A stretch of DNA of 64,000 bases from Tetragonia tetragonoides (taxonomy: Eukaryota; Streptophyta; Magnoliopsida; Caryophyllales; Aizoaceae), in the NCBI GenBank assembly GCA_038025085.1, contig CM076147.1, forward strand, positions 41,910,766 to 41,974,765, read 5' to 3'. The position numbers and the translations under genes were made by a program. The notes under the pieces are model-generated. The model did not search any database, was not told the DNA's origin, and worked only from the letters and a program-made list of their open reading frames with translations. Shown here piece after piece: positions 46,917 to 58,716 of the stretch; within the stretch, counting starts at the first letter, position 1; the number at the start of each line of letters is the position of its first letter.

Positions 46917-49117
46917 GTCTTCTGCTTTACTTAATGACAGAACTCCTTAGCACCTACCTACTACCTATAAAATTAAGACGTCAGTTTGATGCAACCAAAA
47001 GCACTCCAAAAATGAAGGAGACTCAATCAGTTGATACAGATAGAAAGAGCTTAAAAAGGGAGGGGGATGGGAGAAATTCCTCCAAAATGGAGGACGGGAG
47101 GATGAACCTTGTCAAAGCATATGCAAATGACGTAAGTGATCTGAAGGTGAGTACAAAAGTCACATTTAGGTTCAAGATGCCTAAATGAAGGATTGCCTCC
47201 ATCATAGTAGGTACTTTTTATTCTATCCAAATGAAGTGATCAGCCCATAGGTAAAAAAATATTTCATCATTATAGAAGGCGAGCTCTCAACAGTCCTACA
47301 GGTCCATCAAACCACTACCTAGACTATGACAGGATAACACGACACAGGAACAGACCAATGAGTTGTTAAAAATGTTACAACTTCTGCAATATTGATCATA
47401 CAAACTTACACCAGGAAACACAATCGCTTTTACTGGCAATACCTTGGACAAAGCATCATCATCATAAACTGATAGTTATAGTATGCAATATATCCGTTAG
47501 CTATACAAAAATAGACTACATATGGTCTACTGCAATCACTGTCCGTGGAAAAGTTTCTTGAATGCTTATATCTTCAGCCAGTGAAGATACATCAATTAAT
47601 CATGCAGGTACAGAGTTAAGACACAGGAAGTGATGAACTGATGGTGAACCCAGAGTATCCAAATCAATACATGGTGATACCTAAAAGTCTAAAACACTGT
47701 TTGGACTTAATTTCAAATCCACCCAAAATAAACCTTATGCTACCTCAGATGAACTTAATAAAAAATCATGTAAGATTTTCTGAATAAAACTAAATGTCAC
47801 ACCAAAGTTGAGACGCAAGAGCTGGAATTCAAATTTATGGGGGAAGAGGCAGACGAACAATTAAACCAGGCTGAAAAACTTACTAAAACAACATTTTCTT
47901 GCAGGGGAAAAGTTACCCAAGGAAAGCCAACCTTCCTCACTCTCATGTCCCAAACCCAATACATTCTGGTTAACCTGGACTAGAATTAGACAGACGGTGC
48001 TCTGACAGTGTGGCTTGGACAACAATGCAAGTTGCAGAGGTCCTTTCCTTCTCATGATTCTCCTCACTATTTCTCCTTCCACTTCCAAAGCCAGCAACAC
48101 TATCCCCTGAACTACAGCATCCACAGCACATTAAACTTAGCAGGCAGCTGCAGCTGCAAAGCCCACTCTTACACACATCTCTCTCACAAACTTCAGTACT
48201 CCACTCGGTACACATCTTTAACTGTATAATTCTATACCACATTAGAGGACACCTGGTAAAAATGTCCAGTGAAACAGACATCCTCCAGAACCACCAAGGC
48301 ACCGTGTATCTTTTTATTTGGACACAAATGGATACGTGAGACCATGACTATCATTGTAATCTTCAATAACAAAATATCATATCTCCATTATAATACCCAT
48401 CTCTCGCCTTCTCACATCGTGAGAATTCCTCTCCGCCTTTCGCATCTCTTTGAAATTTCCTTCTCTCTACACTACCCAACTTAACAGCATCTAATTATAG
48501 GGGCAATTACTTTCTCACTCACAGCAAACAGCAGGGGGTCTCCCTACTAAACCTTCTCTCATCTCCCACTTACCATCCATTTTTGCCCGTTTATTACTTG
48601 CCTAAGCTTCCTGCATCCTCACCAGAAAACTCAACTAAACCTATGTTTTCCTAAATAAGATGTGAGTTATCTAGTACAATTATACAAATAAAATAAGAGA
48701 AGCAAAAAACGATGGAGCAATTCCCTGTCTCAAATTATCCAGGGCACAAATCACATCTCTGGAGCTTTAAAACAGGACTAGTAAGGTATCATTAACTTAA
48801 AGCAACTCAATTTATGACCCATTACATGAAATCAAATAAATAAATTGAGTTAATGCAACTTTAGGGTTGACATGTACATTTAATTATTCAAACACTCCCC
48901 ATTGTTGTAATATTAGCCGATGTACACAAATTCGCTAACCCTAAATCAAGGACCAGAAAGAAATCCTCATAACCAGATTCACAATAACTAAAAAATAATA
49001 ATTAAGCAGCAGAAATTGAGTTGCTCTTTCTCTCTCATTCCCGAAAGTGACACCATTTCTTTTGCTCACATTTATAGTCTATTAGATTTCAATTAACCAA
49101 ATTAAAATAAGAACACT

Positions 49118-49165
<48 letters not shown>

Positions 49166-49280
49166 CTTGTACGTTGTGGAGGGGAAGGTGTCTCGCCGGA
49201 AGTCGGAGGGAGAGCACTTAGGAGAGAGAAAGTGAAAGAGCGGAGCAGAGACGAGGGTTTACGTTGACGCCAAATACTTC
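46917..49280 (-). promoter_or_regulatory. Probable 5' UTR intron and leader of the U5-40K gene
   Basis: On the minus strand a leader exon (about 49270-49166) could end at CGTACAAG|GTACTCTC. It would splice to TTTTATAG|GTAGTAGG near 46965, about 50 bp before the ATG. That gives an intron of about 2.2 kb. A GA microsatellite (49121-49162) sits at its 5' end. 48058-48260 resembles 7434-7640. No other coding sequence seen. Confidence 0.5.
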
Positions 49281-50740
49281 TGGGCTTGTCTTAAACGCTA
49301 CTACTCCTTAAAAGCCCTATTTTGTGCTTCGATCTACTTTCTGGATTTCAGCCCAACATTTTCTGGCCCAGATGTTTTTTTTGGTGCCCAATTTACCTTC
49401 TTGTTTTTTTTTGAAAGGTAATTTGACCTTTTTTATTCTTTCTTTAAACCTTTTTTTTTTTTTTTTGAGAAGACATTATGGTTCCCACTTCCTATGCAAA
49501 AGAAGGGCAAAAGAGAAAAGAAAAAAAGAAAGGAAAAAATAGGAAGAGGAGAGAACTATAATGAGATACCAATATTTGTTTATTTTTTCCTGGGAGGAAA
49601 GATATAGAAATATAAATTATTTATGAAATTACATGTTTTTTTTAATAATTATGTAATCACATGATATTTACATGGTTATTAGTAAAGTTTCAATGTAGTT
49701 GTAAGAATTTTCCTCTTTTTCTTATGTATGGGGAGGGGGGTTTGAACAAATCCATCAAGCAAGGGCAAATTTAGGACCTAATAAAATACTTAAAGTCTTA
49801 GGATTCAACCAGTAGTCTATTATCTCATTGATTTTCTTTATTTAGTAGATTAAGAAATAATTAATAACTTTATTGAATTGTTCTTTTCTTTGATTCAAAG
49901 ATTGATTTTGTAAAGAATATATCCATCGCTCTATCTTATTAAATAATGAGAGGAATGAGTATAACAATAATAAATTTTACCGTATTAGTTATTTCATACC
50001 TTCACAAATTCCAATCAAACTTCAAGAAGGATAGGCAAAACAAATATAGAGTAGAAAAATATAAAATTCACACTTGTTTCAAAAAAACTTTCACCTACAT
50101 CTAAATCATGACATGTGGCATTAATTACGCGACACTAATTATCTCGGGTACTCCTCAATTCTCCCATCACCCACACTCTATCCAGATTCCAGCCCCTCCC
50201 TCACCCTACCCATGCTCTCTTCTCCCCTCCCCTACTAAACCCTAACATAAATCCCAATTTTTTTCTCTCTCTCTCTTGTTAACCTTCGCTCCGGCCGTTG
50301 GCCAGGGCAAAGGTCGACTTCGACCATCGACATTTGGCCATCTGCACCCACCACCACCTCCACCTCCCCGTCCAGAAATTATGCGAAAAACTCCCAAAAA
50401 ATCGATAAAAACAAATAAGCATATTAGGTTCAAATTTGTTAAAATTGAGTCATGTTGATCCTTAAAGTGGTTTGATGCAACTTGAAACGAGGGACATTTC
50501 TTAAAAAAGAATTTAAAGTAAAATTAAGGTGAATCAAATAGAGCCTAAATCAACGGTCTAACTTGACTACTTGAGAGGTGAGACGGTTGGACCGTCATAG
50601 GTCCAGTTTTGTTTTGCTTGAACCTTTGACCGTTGAGGTAACAACTACTCCCAGTCAAAGACAATCCTTTTGTGCTGTTTTGAAAGGGTTAGAGACACGA
50701 GTCGTAAGCCAGTAAGCCTAATATAGGGGAGGGCACAGAG
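49281..50740. other. Intergenic, no gene recognised
   Basis: AT-rich with homopolymer runs. A short proline-codon-rich stretch at 50340-50375 lies in a reading frame of 60 codons with no family signature. Confidence 0.4.
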
Positions 50741-51008
50741 AGATTTGAGAGGCCGTTTGTCTTCCCTTCTTGTAGCCCTATACAGTGCTCTGTGTGAAGA
50801 GGAACAAAAATGAGCAAACCCTAATCAAACTCACTTTTGGCGGCAAGGGCAACCAAAAAAATTTCTGTACTGAATTCCGATTTCAGGTGCTAATCTCTCT
50901 TTCTCTCTCTCTCGATTATTGCCTTCATTTGTTTGAATTCTTTTGTTTTCAGCATTTATTTTCCGGAATAACTAGCAGTGATAATGTCATTGTCAAATAT
51001 CTCTCTCT

Positions 51009-51044
<36 letters not shown>

Positions 51045-51674
51045 TCATGCTTTTTAGTGTTTGTATAGTTGTATATGTATTCTTTTGGATAATTTTAGCA
51101 TTTTTATTTTGTACTTTGCTAACTCTACCCTACAAATTCCGCTGAAGCTGAACTCTTTTGTTGATTTGTTATATAAATTTGTTTAATTTTGGACGCTCCT
51201 CTTTTTGGGACCAGCAATAGAGGTGCTATTTCTGAAATCTACATACTTTTATATATGAGTAGTAAAATTGTGAAAATAAACTAAGTGAAATAAACAAGCC
51301 TTTTAGATAATTTGTCAGAAATGACTTGTACCCTCATTTGGTGGTGTGAATTTGCTCCTGAACCTGCTATTTAATTGTCTAGGGAAAAATTGCTTAGGCC
51401 AATTTCCTTGAACCTGCTTTTAAATCATAAATCATGTTTAGGTGATGTGAAAGGGTTAGGTCCTTTTGCAGCCACCTAGTTTAGATTGGTTGTGTATAGC
51501 AATGACGTTTAGATTGGTCTTAAAAGGTCAAGATTTAAGCTAGTTTACAGTTTACCTGCATTGTCTAAAATCAGAGGAAAACAGTTTGTATCTATCCGTC
51601 TTTGCGGGTACACAGTATTTCTAGTCACCCCTAAAATTAGATTGGTCTTAGAATGTTGTAAATACCGTTTTGCA
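50741..51674 (+). other. Upstream region copied with the 51.7 kb F-box-family pseudogene
   Basis: GATTTCAGGTGCTAATCTCT near 50880 matches the leader donor region at 15675-15700. Later stretches (AGAAATGACTTGTACCCTCA, 51316) match 16008-16035. The duplication therefore included promoter and leader intron. A long T-run lies at 51010-51040. Confidence 0.5.
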
Positions 51675-53092
51675 GGTGGAAATCTTGATTTCTGTCACTC
51701 ACTTCAGTTTAACCGCACAAGGGCATGGAACGTTCAAAGAACTGTGCTGCTTTTAGAGCTCGTGTTGGCCGAATGTTGAGAAATTGCAATATGTCAGACA
51801 TGACCGATGAGATTCACCTAAAATGTGGTTCAGAGATTTGTGGTTCGGAATGTTATTCTTCTAATGTTAGTGCTTGGCTAAATAATTTGAGTGAGATCAA
51901 GCAACTTGATGTCTGCATTGGCACATTTCAAGGTGTTAACTTGCCAGCTTCTATTTTCACCTACAAAACCTTACGTGTTATTAAGTTGGCGTGTCAATCT
52001 GTGGTAGTTCACTGGTAGATATTCCTGAAACAGTGTGCTTGCCAAGTCTTAAGATTCTCCATCTCGACGACGTTGGCTTTCCAGACTCTGGTTCTGTTAG
52101 TAGGCTTTTTTTAGGGTGTCCATTACTTGAAGAATTTAGTACGAAGAACAATGCGTGGGCGGATGTCAATATAGTCTCCATTTCTGCACCATCACTTAGA
52201 AAATGGAAGCTAGATTTTAGAGAGGGACTTGGTGACAATCATAGGTCTCAACTTGTGGTTGATGCTCCTTTGTTAGTGTCCTTTGAATATGTTGACAATC
52301 TGGCAGATAGCTACTCCATCAAAGGAGCAAATGCTTTTCTTGAAGCTCGTTTAGATGTTTTCATAAATTTGGAAGATCACGACATATCAACTATATCGAA
52401 CTCTGCAGTTGAACTTTTCCGTGGGGTATCTGGTGTCAAACACTTGTTCCTGTCCGGTCACTACATTGAGGTAGTGTCCTCTGTCCTGTCATTGCAAGTT
52501 CAATTCAGGATCTATATGTTTGCTTTACATGGAAATTGACTGCTATTGTCTGCTTCAATGACAGGCTATCACTGATGCTGAAGATGAGCTGCCTATTTTA
52601 CAAAATTTAACTAAACTGGAGCTGGCTTACTCTAAATTTTTTCAGTGGGAACATGCACTGCCAACTTTGCTCAAATGTGCGCCTTATCTAGAGGAGCTCT
52701 TCTTTCCCGATGCATAAATCAAACCCAAAGTACTTTTATTCAAGTAAATAAATTTTCACTTCATAAATACTGATCCAGTACTTCAAATTTCTATTTAGGG
52801 ACTTTATCTTGACGTTGATGAAGAGGAAGAATGTGGTGAAGATCCTTGGGAAAAACTTGAAGATGTTCCCTCGTGTTTGAAAACTTCCCTCAAGATCATT
52901 GACATAGAACTTTATTTAGATCTCGACGAGGAACTGGACATGATGAATTATCTTTTAAAGCACGCCAAAGTTCTAAAGCAGTTGATCATACATACCCAGA
53001 TGGATAGACAAGATAGGTCACTGCTGAAGAAGAAATTGATGAAGTTACGGAGGCCTTCCAAGGCATGTTCGGTCAAATGTATCAGTATGTGA
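51675..53092 (+). pseudogene. F-box-family (LRR/FBD) pseudogene lacking the F-box
   Basis: Homologous to the 16404 gene from just after its F-box (CTTGATTTCTGTCACTCACT) to the end. The exon-like blocks are 51675..52470, 52565..about 52718 and 52799..53092. Lesions: no F-box sequence upstream; frame changes near 51720 and 52000-52018 (stop at 52018); and the exon 2 donor replaced by GATGCATAAA, giving an in-frame stop. LRR and FBD sequence is otherwise well kept (ETVCLPSLKILHLDDVGFPD, SLRKWKLDFREGLGD, CLKTSLKIIDIELYLDLDEE). Its C-terminus (LRRPSKACSVKC) is better preserved than that of the 16404 gene. Confidence 0.85.
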
Positions 53093-53820
53093 TTTACTTC
53101 CCAGAGAATGCAATCTCAGTTAAGTGTCCTAATTTTTTCACCTGTTTAGTGTGAATTGCGAGGATTGAATTACTTGCTTCAACTTCTATTTTGGTTGTCT
53201 AAACAGAGAGATTTTAGGTATGCTCAATGGTGTTAGGAAGCATTGGCTGGAGAGGTCCATATATCATTAGTTGCATGCTTTTGTAATGGTGAAACTCTGT
53301 GTTGCTACTCATGCAGTCATGGTACAAGTACAATGGGATTTTGTATGGTAGATACCTCTTGTTGTTGACCATTCTTATTGCCAACTTTAAGGTTGTGTTA
53401 ACCTCTATTATTCCATACAAAATGCTTATAATATGGATTGAAATCCTCTCCAATACACAATTTCCCGCCTTTACGAATTACAATTGTGGATGTTTGCCGT
53501 GTACTCAATATTTAATACGTGACATTCAATTCAAGCATCCACAAGTATAAGGCGTAAATGCGAAAAATGGTATATTGGAGAGGATCCAAATCTTTGATGT
53601 AATTTGTCTTTGTACATATAGGATAAGGCGATATGGTACCCCACTAAACATAAGTTAGACTAGAATTGGGAAAGTAATTTTTTTTTAATTACATATCTTT
53701 TATACGTGTCCAATCTTACCTCTGCCTGCAGTCGTGCCACCAATTAACAGAATTATAAGCAGCATCAAGGATCAAGTCTTAGTACGCATACCTTAAAGAA
53801 ATGAACTTAACTAGCCGGCA
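53093..53820. other. Spacer and extensin gene promoter
   Basis: No gene. The last 100 bp are the likely proximal promoter of the extensin-like gene. Confidence 0.4.
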
Positions 53821-53827
53821 GCTTTCA

Positions 53828-53835
53828 TATAAAAA
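53828..53835 (+). promoter_or_regulatory. TATA box of the extensin/Ole e 1 gene
   Basis: TATAAAAA lies 75 bp before the ATG at 53910. Confidence 0.65.
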
Positions 53836-53909
53836 GTCGTCAAATACTTGGCCCTTATTATCCAGCAAAGCCTCAAACATCAATTCCTTGATCATCCTTC
53901 ATTGCAAAC

Positions 53910-54852
53910 ATGGCTCTCAAGCACCTCCTTTCTGTGTCAACTTTGCTAATCTTGTCAATCTTAGCTGTAGCCTCTGCTAGCGAATACACCTCTGGCTACA
54001 CACCACCACCGCCACCACCAGAATACACGCCTTCAACACCAGCACCAGTTTACGCCCCATCTCCTATGTACGAGACTCCCATCATACACCCCAACCCCGG
54101 TTTACACCCCATCTCCTATGTATGAGACTCCATCATACACCCCAAGCCCGGTTTACAACCCATCTCCTATGTACGAGACTCCTTCGTACACCCCCGGCTC
54201 ATCTCCCATATACGACCCCCTTTCTGATACCCCTACATACGGGTACACAAACTATTTTACCGGAGATGTTGTATTGCCCCCTATTTACGGTGTGCAAGGT
54301 CTCGTCTATTGTAAGTCCTGCTATGACTACACACCCATCGAAGGTAAGTCAGTAACATATGCTCCCCTAATCTTGTCAATTTCATCTAATTATTTCCCAA
54401 TCTTATTGTTTTTTGTTAAACAAACTTGATTACAGGTGCGGTTGCTAAGATTTCCTGTAAAGCAAAGAATGGATACAAATCAGCCAAATTCTCCATGTTG
54501 ACACCAAAAACAGATAAGAATGGTTATTTCTTGGCCACATTTACTCCAGAACAACTTGGCGACAACTTGAATCCTACAGACTGCAAGGTATACCTTGAAA
54601 GCTCACCATCAAAGACTTGCAAAGTTGCCACCAACATTAACCAAGGAATAAGAGGGGCTGAACCGATTTACTCCCGCGATATCGCAAACTACATGAACAA
54701 ATACACCCTAGTGTTGTATTCTGTCCCAGGTTTTGCTTACACAACAACAAAAAAAGTGCGAAAAAACGACTGACTACAAATTTCCAGTGTACCCTCCAAC
54801 TCCAGCCTACACCCCTGATGAGTCAAGCTACAAGGCTCCAATGTATACTTAA
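53910..54852 (+). CDS. Extensin-like Pollen Ole e 1 domain protein (two one-base frameshifts)
   Basis: Exons 53910..54343 and 54436..54852, with donor GAAG|GTAAGT and acceptor TTACAG|GTGCGG. A signal peptide (MALKHLLSVSTLLILSILAV, cleaved near ASA) precedes a Pro/Tyr-rich region with YTPSPVY and SPMYETPSYTP repeats. An Ole e 1-like domain follows (VQGLVYCKSC, AVAKISCKAKNGYKS, DKNGYFLATF, CKVYLESSPSKTC). Secreted cell-wall proteins of this type are known in plants. Two lesions: an extra C at 54078-54080 (compare the next repeat unit, CTCCATC against CTCCCATC) and an extra A in the run 54749-54755. Beyond the second, YPPTPAYTPDESSYKAPMYT continues to TAA at 54850-54852. Subtracting two bases gives 849 nt (282 residues). 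Confidence 0.85.
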
Positions 54853-55760
54853 CCTCAGCACCTGCCTACACTATATATGGTTTACTAAATTTCAAAAGTT
54901 ACCTATTATCATGTTTATGATCCGTTATATATACTAGTTCATATATGTTTATCGGCACTTGTATTCATTTTCATTCATGACCAATTATATTATGCGCGCT
55001 CTCTCTCTCTCTCTATATATATATCTATATGATCAATATAGAAAAGTTGTACTGTGTGTAATAATAAATTTATCAGCATTTGTGAGTTCTTATGTATTTG
55101 CCTCGTTTGTCTTGACGTCAACTTCAATAGCTTGCCATTTTGTTTCATGGTGAGGTGAAAAGTTTAAATCATGGGGGTGTTAGCTAATAATTACTCTGTT
55201 TTTGGATCGATGTCAATATGATTTGAGTTTTCACAAATATTGAGTGTTTCAGAAAAGGGTGAAAATAATACTCCATCAACGAGTCTTAGATGATAGTCAA
55301 ACTGGGACAACCAAAATAGAAAATAGAATAGTAATTATAAGACAAAGGGAGAGGTGGAGTACTACATTTTCCATATTTGTCGCAAACCTTTAGCTTTTCA
55401 ATAAAAGCTACTGTTTGAAGCATACACTTAGTTTTTTCAACTCTCAATTGCCAAACAATTCGTCATGAATTTGCAGATACAACAACAACTAATTTTGTAA
55501 AGTTATAGATCTTAGCTTTCACTTGCACCAACAGCTACAAATAGTTTATTCACTTTTCATAGCAACTTTCAACTTATATTTTCTACTCCGGAGTAATTTC
55601 TTTCCTCTTTTAACATTTAACAGCAACAATTACAACTAATTTTGCCAAACGTAGCCCACATCGATCTTCAAACTCTTTCTAATGCTTGGAGGTCTGACAA
55701 ACAATGGGTACGAAATACCTGTATATCCATATCGATCAAGTTATCAAGTATGGATATGAG
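54853..55760. other. 3' flank of the extensin gene, spacer
   Basis: Includes a CT/AT microsatellite at 54999-55026. No gene recognised. Confidence 0.4.
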
Positions 55761-57740
55761 TAGGGCTGGCAAAAACTGACCCGACCCGATAACCCGACCC
55801 GAACCTAACCCGAAAAAAGCGGGTTAGGGTTGGGATTTTCGACCCGAAACATTAAATGGGTCGACCTGATTGACCCGAAAACTTAAATGGGTTAGGTTAA
55901 GGTTGAAAATTTCAACCTGCTCAACCTGAAAATTACCTGCTCAACCCGAAAATATTAAATGGGTCAGGTCACAAATCAGGTCGACCTGAATTTTATCGGG
56001 TTCGGGTCGACCTGATCCGTTTAACCCATCTAAGTTAGAGATAAAAGCTTAGCCCACAAGTGAAATGGAAAAAAAAAAAAACTGACCCAAAACTTAGCCC
56101 AAGCCCAAGCCCAAAATAGAGATAAAAGAGGGAAAAAAAAAACCCTACCCCTCATTTTATTTTGCCGTCATTTTATTTCTCTCTCTTCCTCACTCTCTCT
56201 CATTCTCTCATATTCTGGATCCTTCTTCGGCTCTTCGCCTCTTCCTCTCTCCATCTCTCGATCTCACTGTCTCTCTCATTCTCTATCTTCCTCATCTTCA
56301 AGCTCTTCCTCACTCACTCTGTCTCACTCTCTCTCACTCTCAGTCTCACTCTCTCACTCTCGAGATCTCTCGATCTCACTCTCTCGATCTCATTCTCTCG
56401 ATCTCACTCTCTCGATCTCTCGATCTCACTCTCTCAATCTCTCGATCTCACTGTCTCGACTTCTCTCATTCTTTGTTTTCAAGTTGTGCACCTTATATCT
56501 TTGCTGTTGGGTTGGAATTGGAGTACCTTGTATTCAAGTAAGTTAAAGTATATTCTTATAGTGGTTTTGTTTAGATTAATGGTTTATTCATGTTTAAGTT
56601 TTAAACTTTTAATTCAGTCGAATCTTCATCTCTTTTTCTCTTTTTCTCACCCTAACTTTCGAATCTCTCATCTCTTCATCTCTTTTTCTCTTTTTCTCAC
56701 TTCATTTATGTTTTCTATCTTTTTTTTTTTTTTTACAGATTTAATCAAGTTATACCTCACAAATTCCAAACAAGACGGTTAATTTTCTCTTTTTCTCACT
56801 TCATCTATGTCTTCTGATTATATTTTTAATTCGTTTAATTTAAATTATGATAGATTCTCAGTACATATACATAAATTGCTTTGACTGTGGAGTCTGTTTT
56901 CGGTGGATGGTGGTCTGTTTGTGTCTTGTTGGTGTTCAGTGTTGCTGTAAGTTGGTTGTTGCTTAGATTAATGGTTTATTCATGTTTAAGTTTTAAATGA
57001 CAGTGTCACTGTCAGCATGCCGGAGCTTTGTGGATCTGTGTAATCTGTGTAATCTCATTTTGTAAAGAAAAATTCTGTCTTTTTTTAAGTTTTCTTTGAT
57101 AATCGTATTAATTATATTTTTTTGTAGCTTTGATTGAACCACAATTGGAGGAGCTTTGTGGATCCATAATGAAATTAAAGGTGAGCGATGAAGAGAAAGA
57201 GAACCCAGTTGAGAGTCCGCCGGAATCGGGCTTCGCAGCCGAAACTCCGGAAAGTGCAACCGAATCGACAATGTTCCATTGATTTAAACTTTAAAGTTTT
57301 GAAAACTTGGATTTTTTGGTTCTTGTAATTTGTAAACTTGTAACTCTGTCATGACTGTCAGGCTAGCTGGCTAGGTGCTGCCAAAGTGCTTGTAATTTGT
57401 AAACTTGGATTTTTTTGGTCATGACAGTGTCACTGTCAGCATGCCTTCAGACTTGAGAGTTTGAGGTGCTTTGAGCACTTGAGGTCTTGAGGAGGTGGCG
57501 AGGTGCTGCCAAAGTGCCAACAAGCATTTTTATGAATCATTTTACAAGTGTGCAAAATAAATCAGGTTACGCAGGTCGTTTTCAGGTCGACCTAATCTGT
57601 AACAGATCAGGTTAGGGTCAGATTTTTTGACCTGTTTATTAAACAGATCAGGTTAGGGTCGAGTTTTCTGACCTGTTTAGTAATCAGGTCAGTGGGGTTC
57701 AACCCGAACCCGACTCGACCTGATCTGTTTGCCAGCCCTA
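55761..57740. mobile_element. Large hAT-like element (1.98 kb) carrying a gene-like segment
   Basis: Inverted termini TAGGGCTGGCAAA and TTTGCCAGCCCTA are flanked by exact 8 bp direct repeats GATATGAG (55753-55760, 57741-57748). Subterminal zones carry ACCCGACCCG and CAGGTCGACCTGA-type repeats on both sides. The interior has a CTCTCGATCTCACT minisatellite (56260-56470). A TTTTTTTGTAG acceptor leads to a short open exon (57129-57281) ending SATESTMFH. TGACAGTGTCACTGTCAGCATGCC-like segments at 57000 and 57423 are a direct repeat. No intact transposase. Confidence 0.9.
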
Positions 57741-57904
57741 GATATGAGGGCCTAATCTCTTGGAGAAGAATTAATGGACCACCACTAGCAAATTCTCTTA
57801 TCTTATCTTAATTCTTATGGAGTAGTACGATCGAGCCAGCAATCCAAGATTCTAAGTGACACTGATGACAATAGTAGATATTAAACGAACTGACATATAT
57901 AGTA

Positions 57905-58150
57905 CTCCCTCCGTTTTATAAAGATGTTTACATTTGCTTTTTCATGATCTTCAATGCAACACTTTGACCGTAGATAATTTTAATTATATGCATATATAGA
58001 TTATAAAATTATAATTTTTCAAAAATATTCTTTAAAATGAATTTAACAATACCATTTTTATATTTTAAATATTTGTATTTTTTCACAAATTGATGGTCAA
58101 AATTTGTGAAGTTTAACCTTGAAAGTATAAACATCTTGGTGAAACAGATT
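57905..58150. mobile_element. Stowaway-like MITE
   Basis: Starts CTCCCTCCGTTTTATAAAGA after TA. The body is shared with the 29311 element (ATTTACGG-type and ACTTTGACC motifs). The right terminus is degenerate (ACATCTTGGTGAAACAGATT). Confidence 0.75.
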
Positions 58151-58348
58151 AAATATGTATTTACTACATCAAAATGAGGCGGCTGTGACTTGTGCGATTC
58201 AACTGATGATGCCCAAAAATGATGCTTAGCAATCTGTGACTAGACATTTCGATCAGAATGCATCTTTGTCATGAAACGCATAATGATGATTATATTCTGG
58301 AGTCGTTTTCACTAAAAATTCCAATAATGCCCGCCTTGCCCAGCCATC

Positions 58349-58356
58349 TATATAAA
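58349..58356 (+). promoter_or_regulatory. TATA box of hemopexin-like copy 1
   Basis: TATATAAA, followed at the same spacing as in the intact gene by GCAACTCTACTG and a short leader. A donor-like CTTATTAAG|GTATGA lies near 58438. Confidence 0.6.
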
Positions 58357-58716
58357 TTGCTAAGCAACTCTACTGTTGTGCATATAGCTGTCAGTCATCA
58401 GAACTTAAGAGAGAGATCGATCCAACTTCCTTATTAAGGTATGATCACTTGATACCATTCTTCTTCTTTAATTTGTCCCCTTATTCTCCCTAGCTAGCTA
58501 GTATAGTTTCTTGAGTTAACGGTTGTTAAGTCCTTGCTTAATTAATTACTCTGCATACCTGACTTTCGTTCATTCTAAGTGTCGAATTAATAAACCCGAC
58601 AAGATTATGTTTTTCCTGAACATAGAAACTCGTATGAGGCGGCCTCAAATAGGCACTTGACGTTATGCTGCTGACATCATGCTTGGCTATAGAGGTGGCC
58701 GGCCTCATGTACTTCG

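Noticed and set aside
50276..50458. Proline-rich 60-codon frame
   Set aside because: Short proline codon run only, no start context or homology; the opposite strand is equally open.
56162..56782. 206-codon Ser/Leu-rich reading frame
   Set aside because: Produced by the CTCTCGATCTCACT minisatellite inside the hAT-like element; low complexity.
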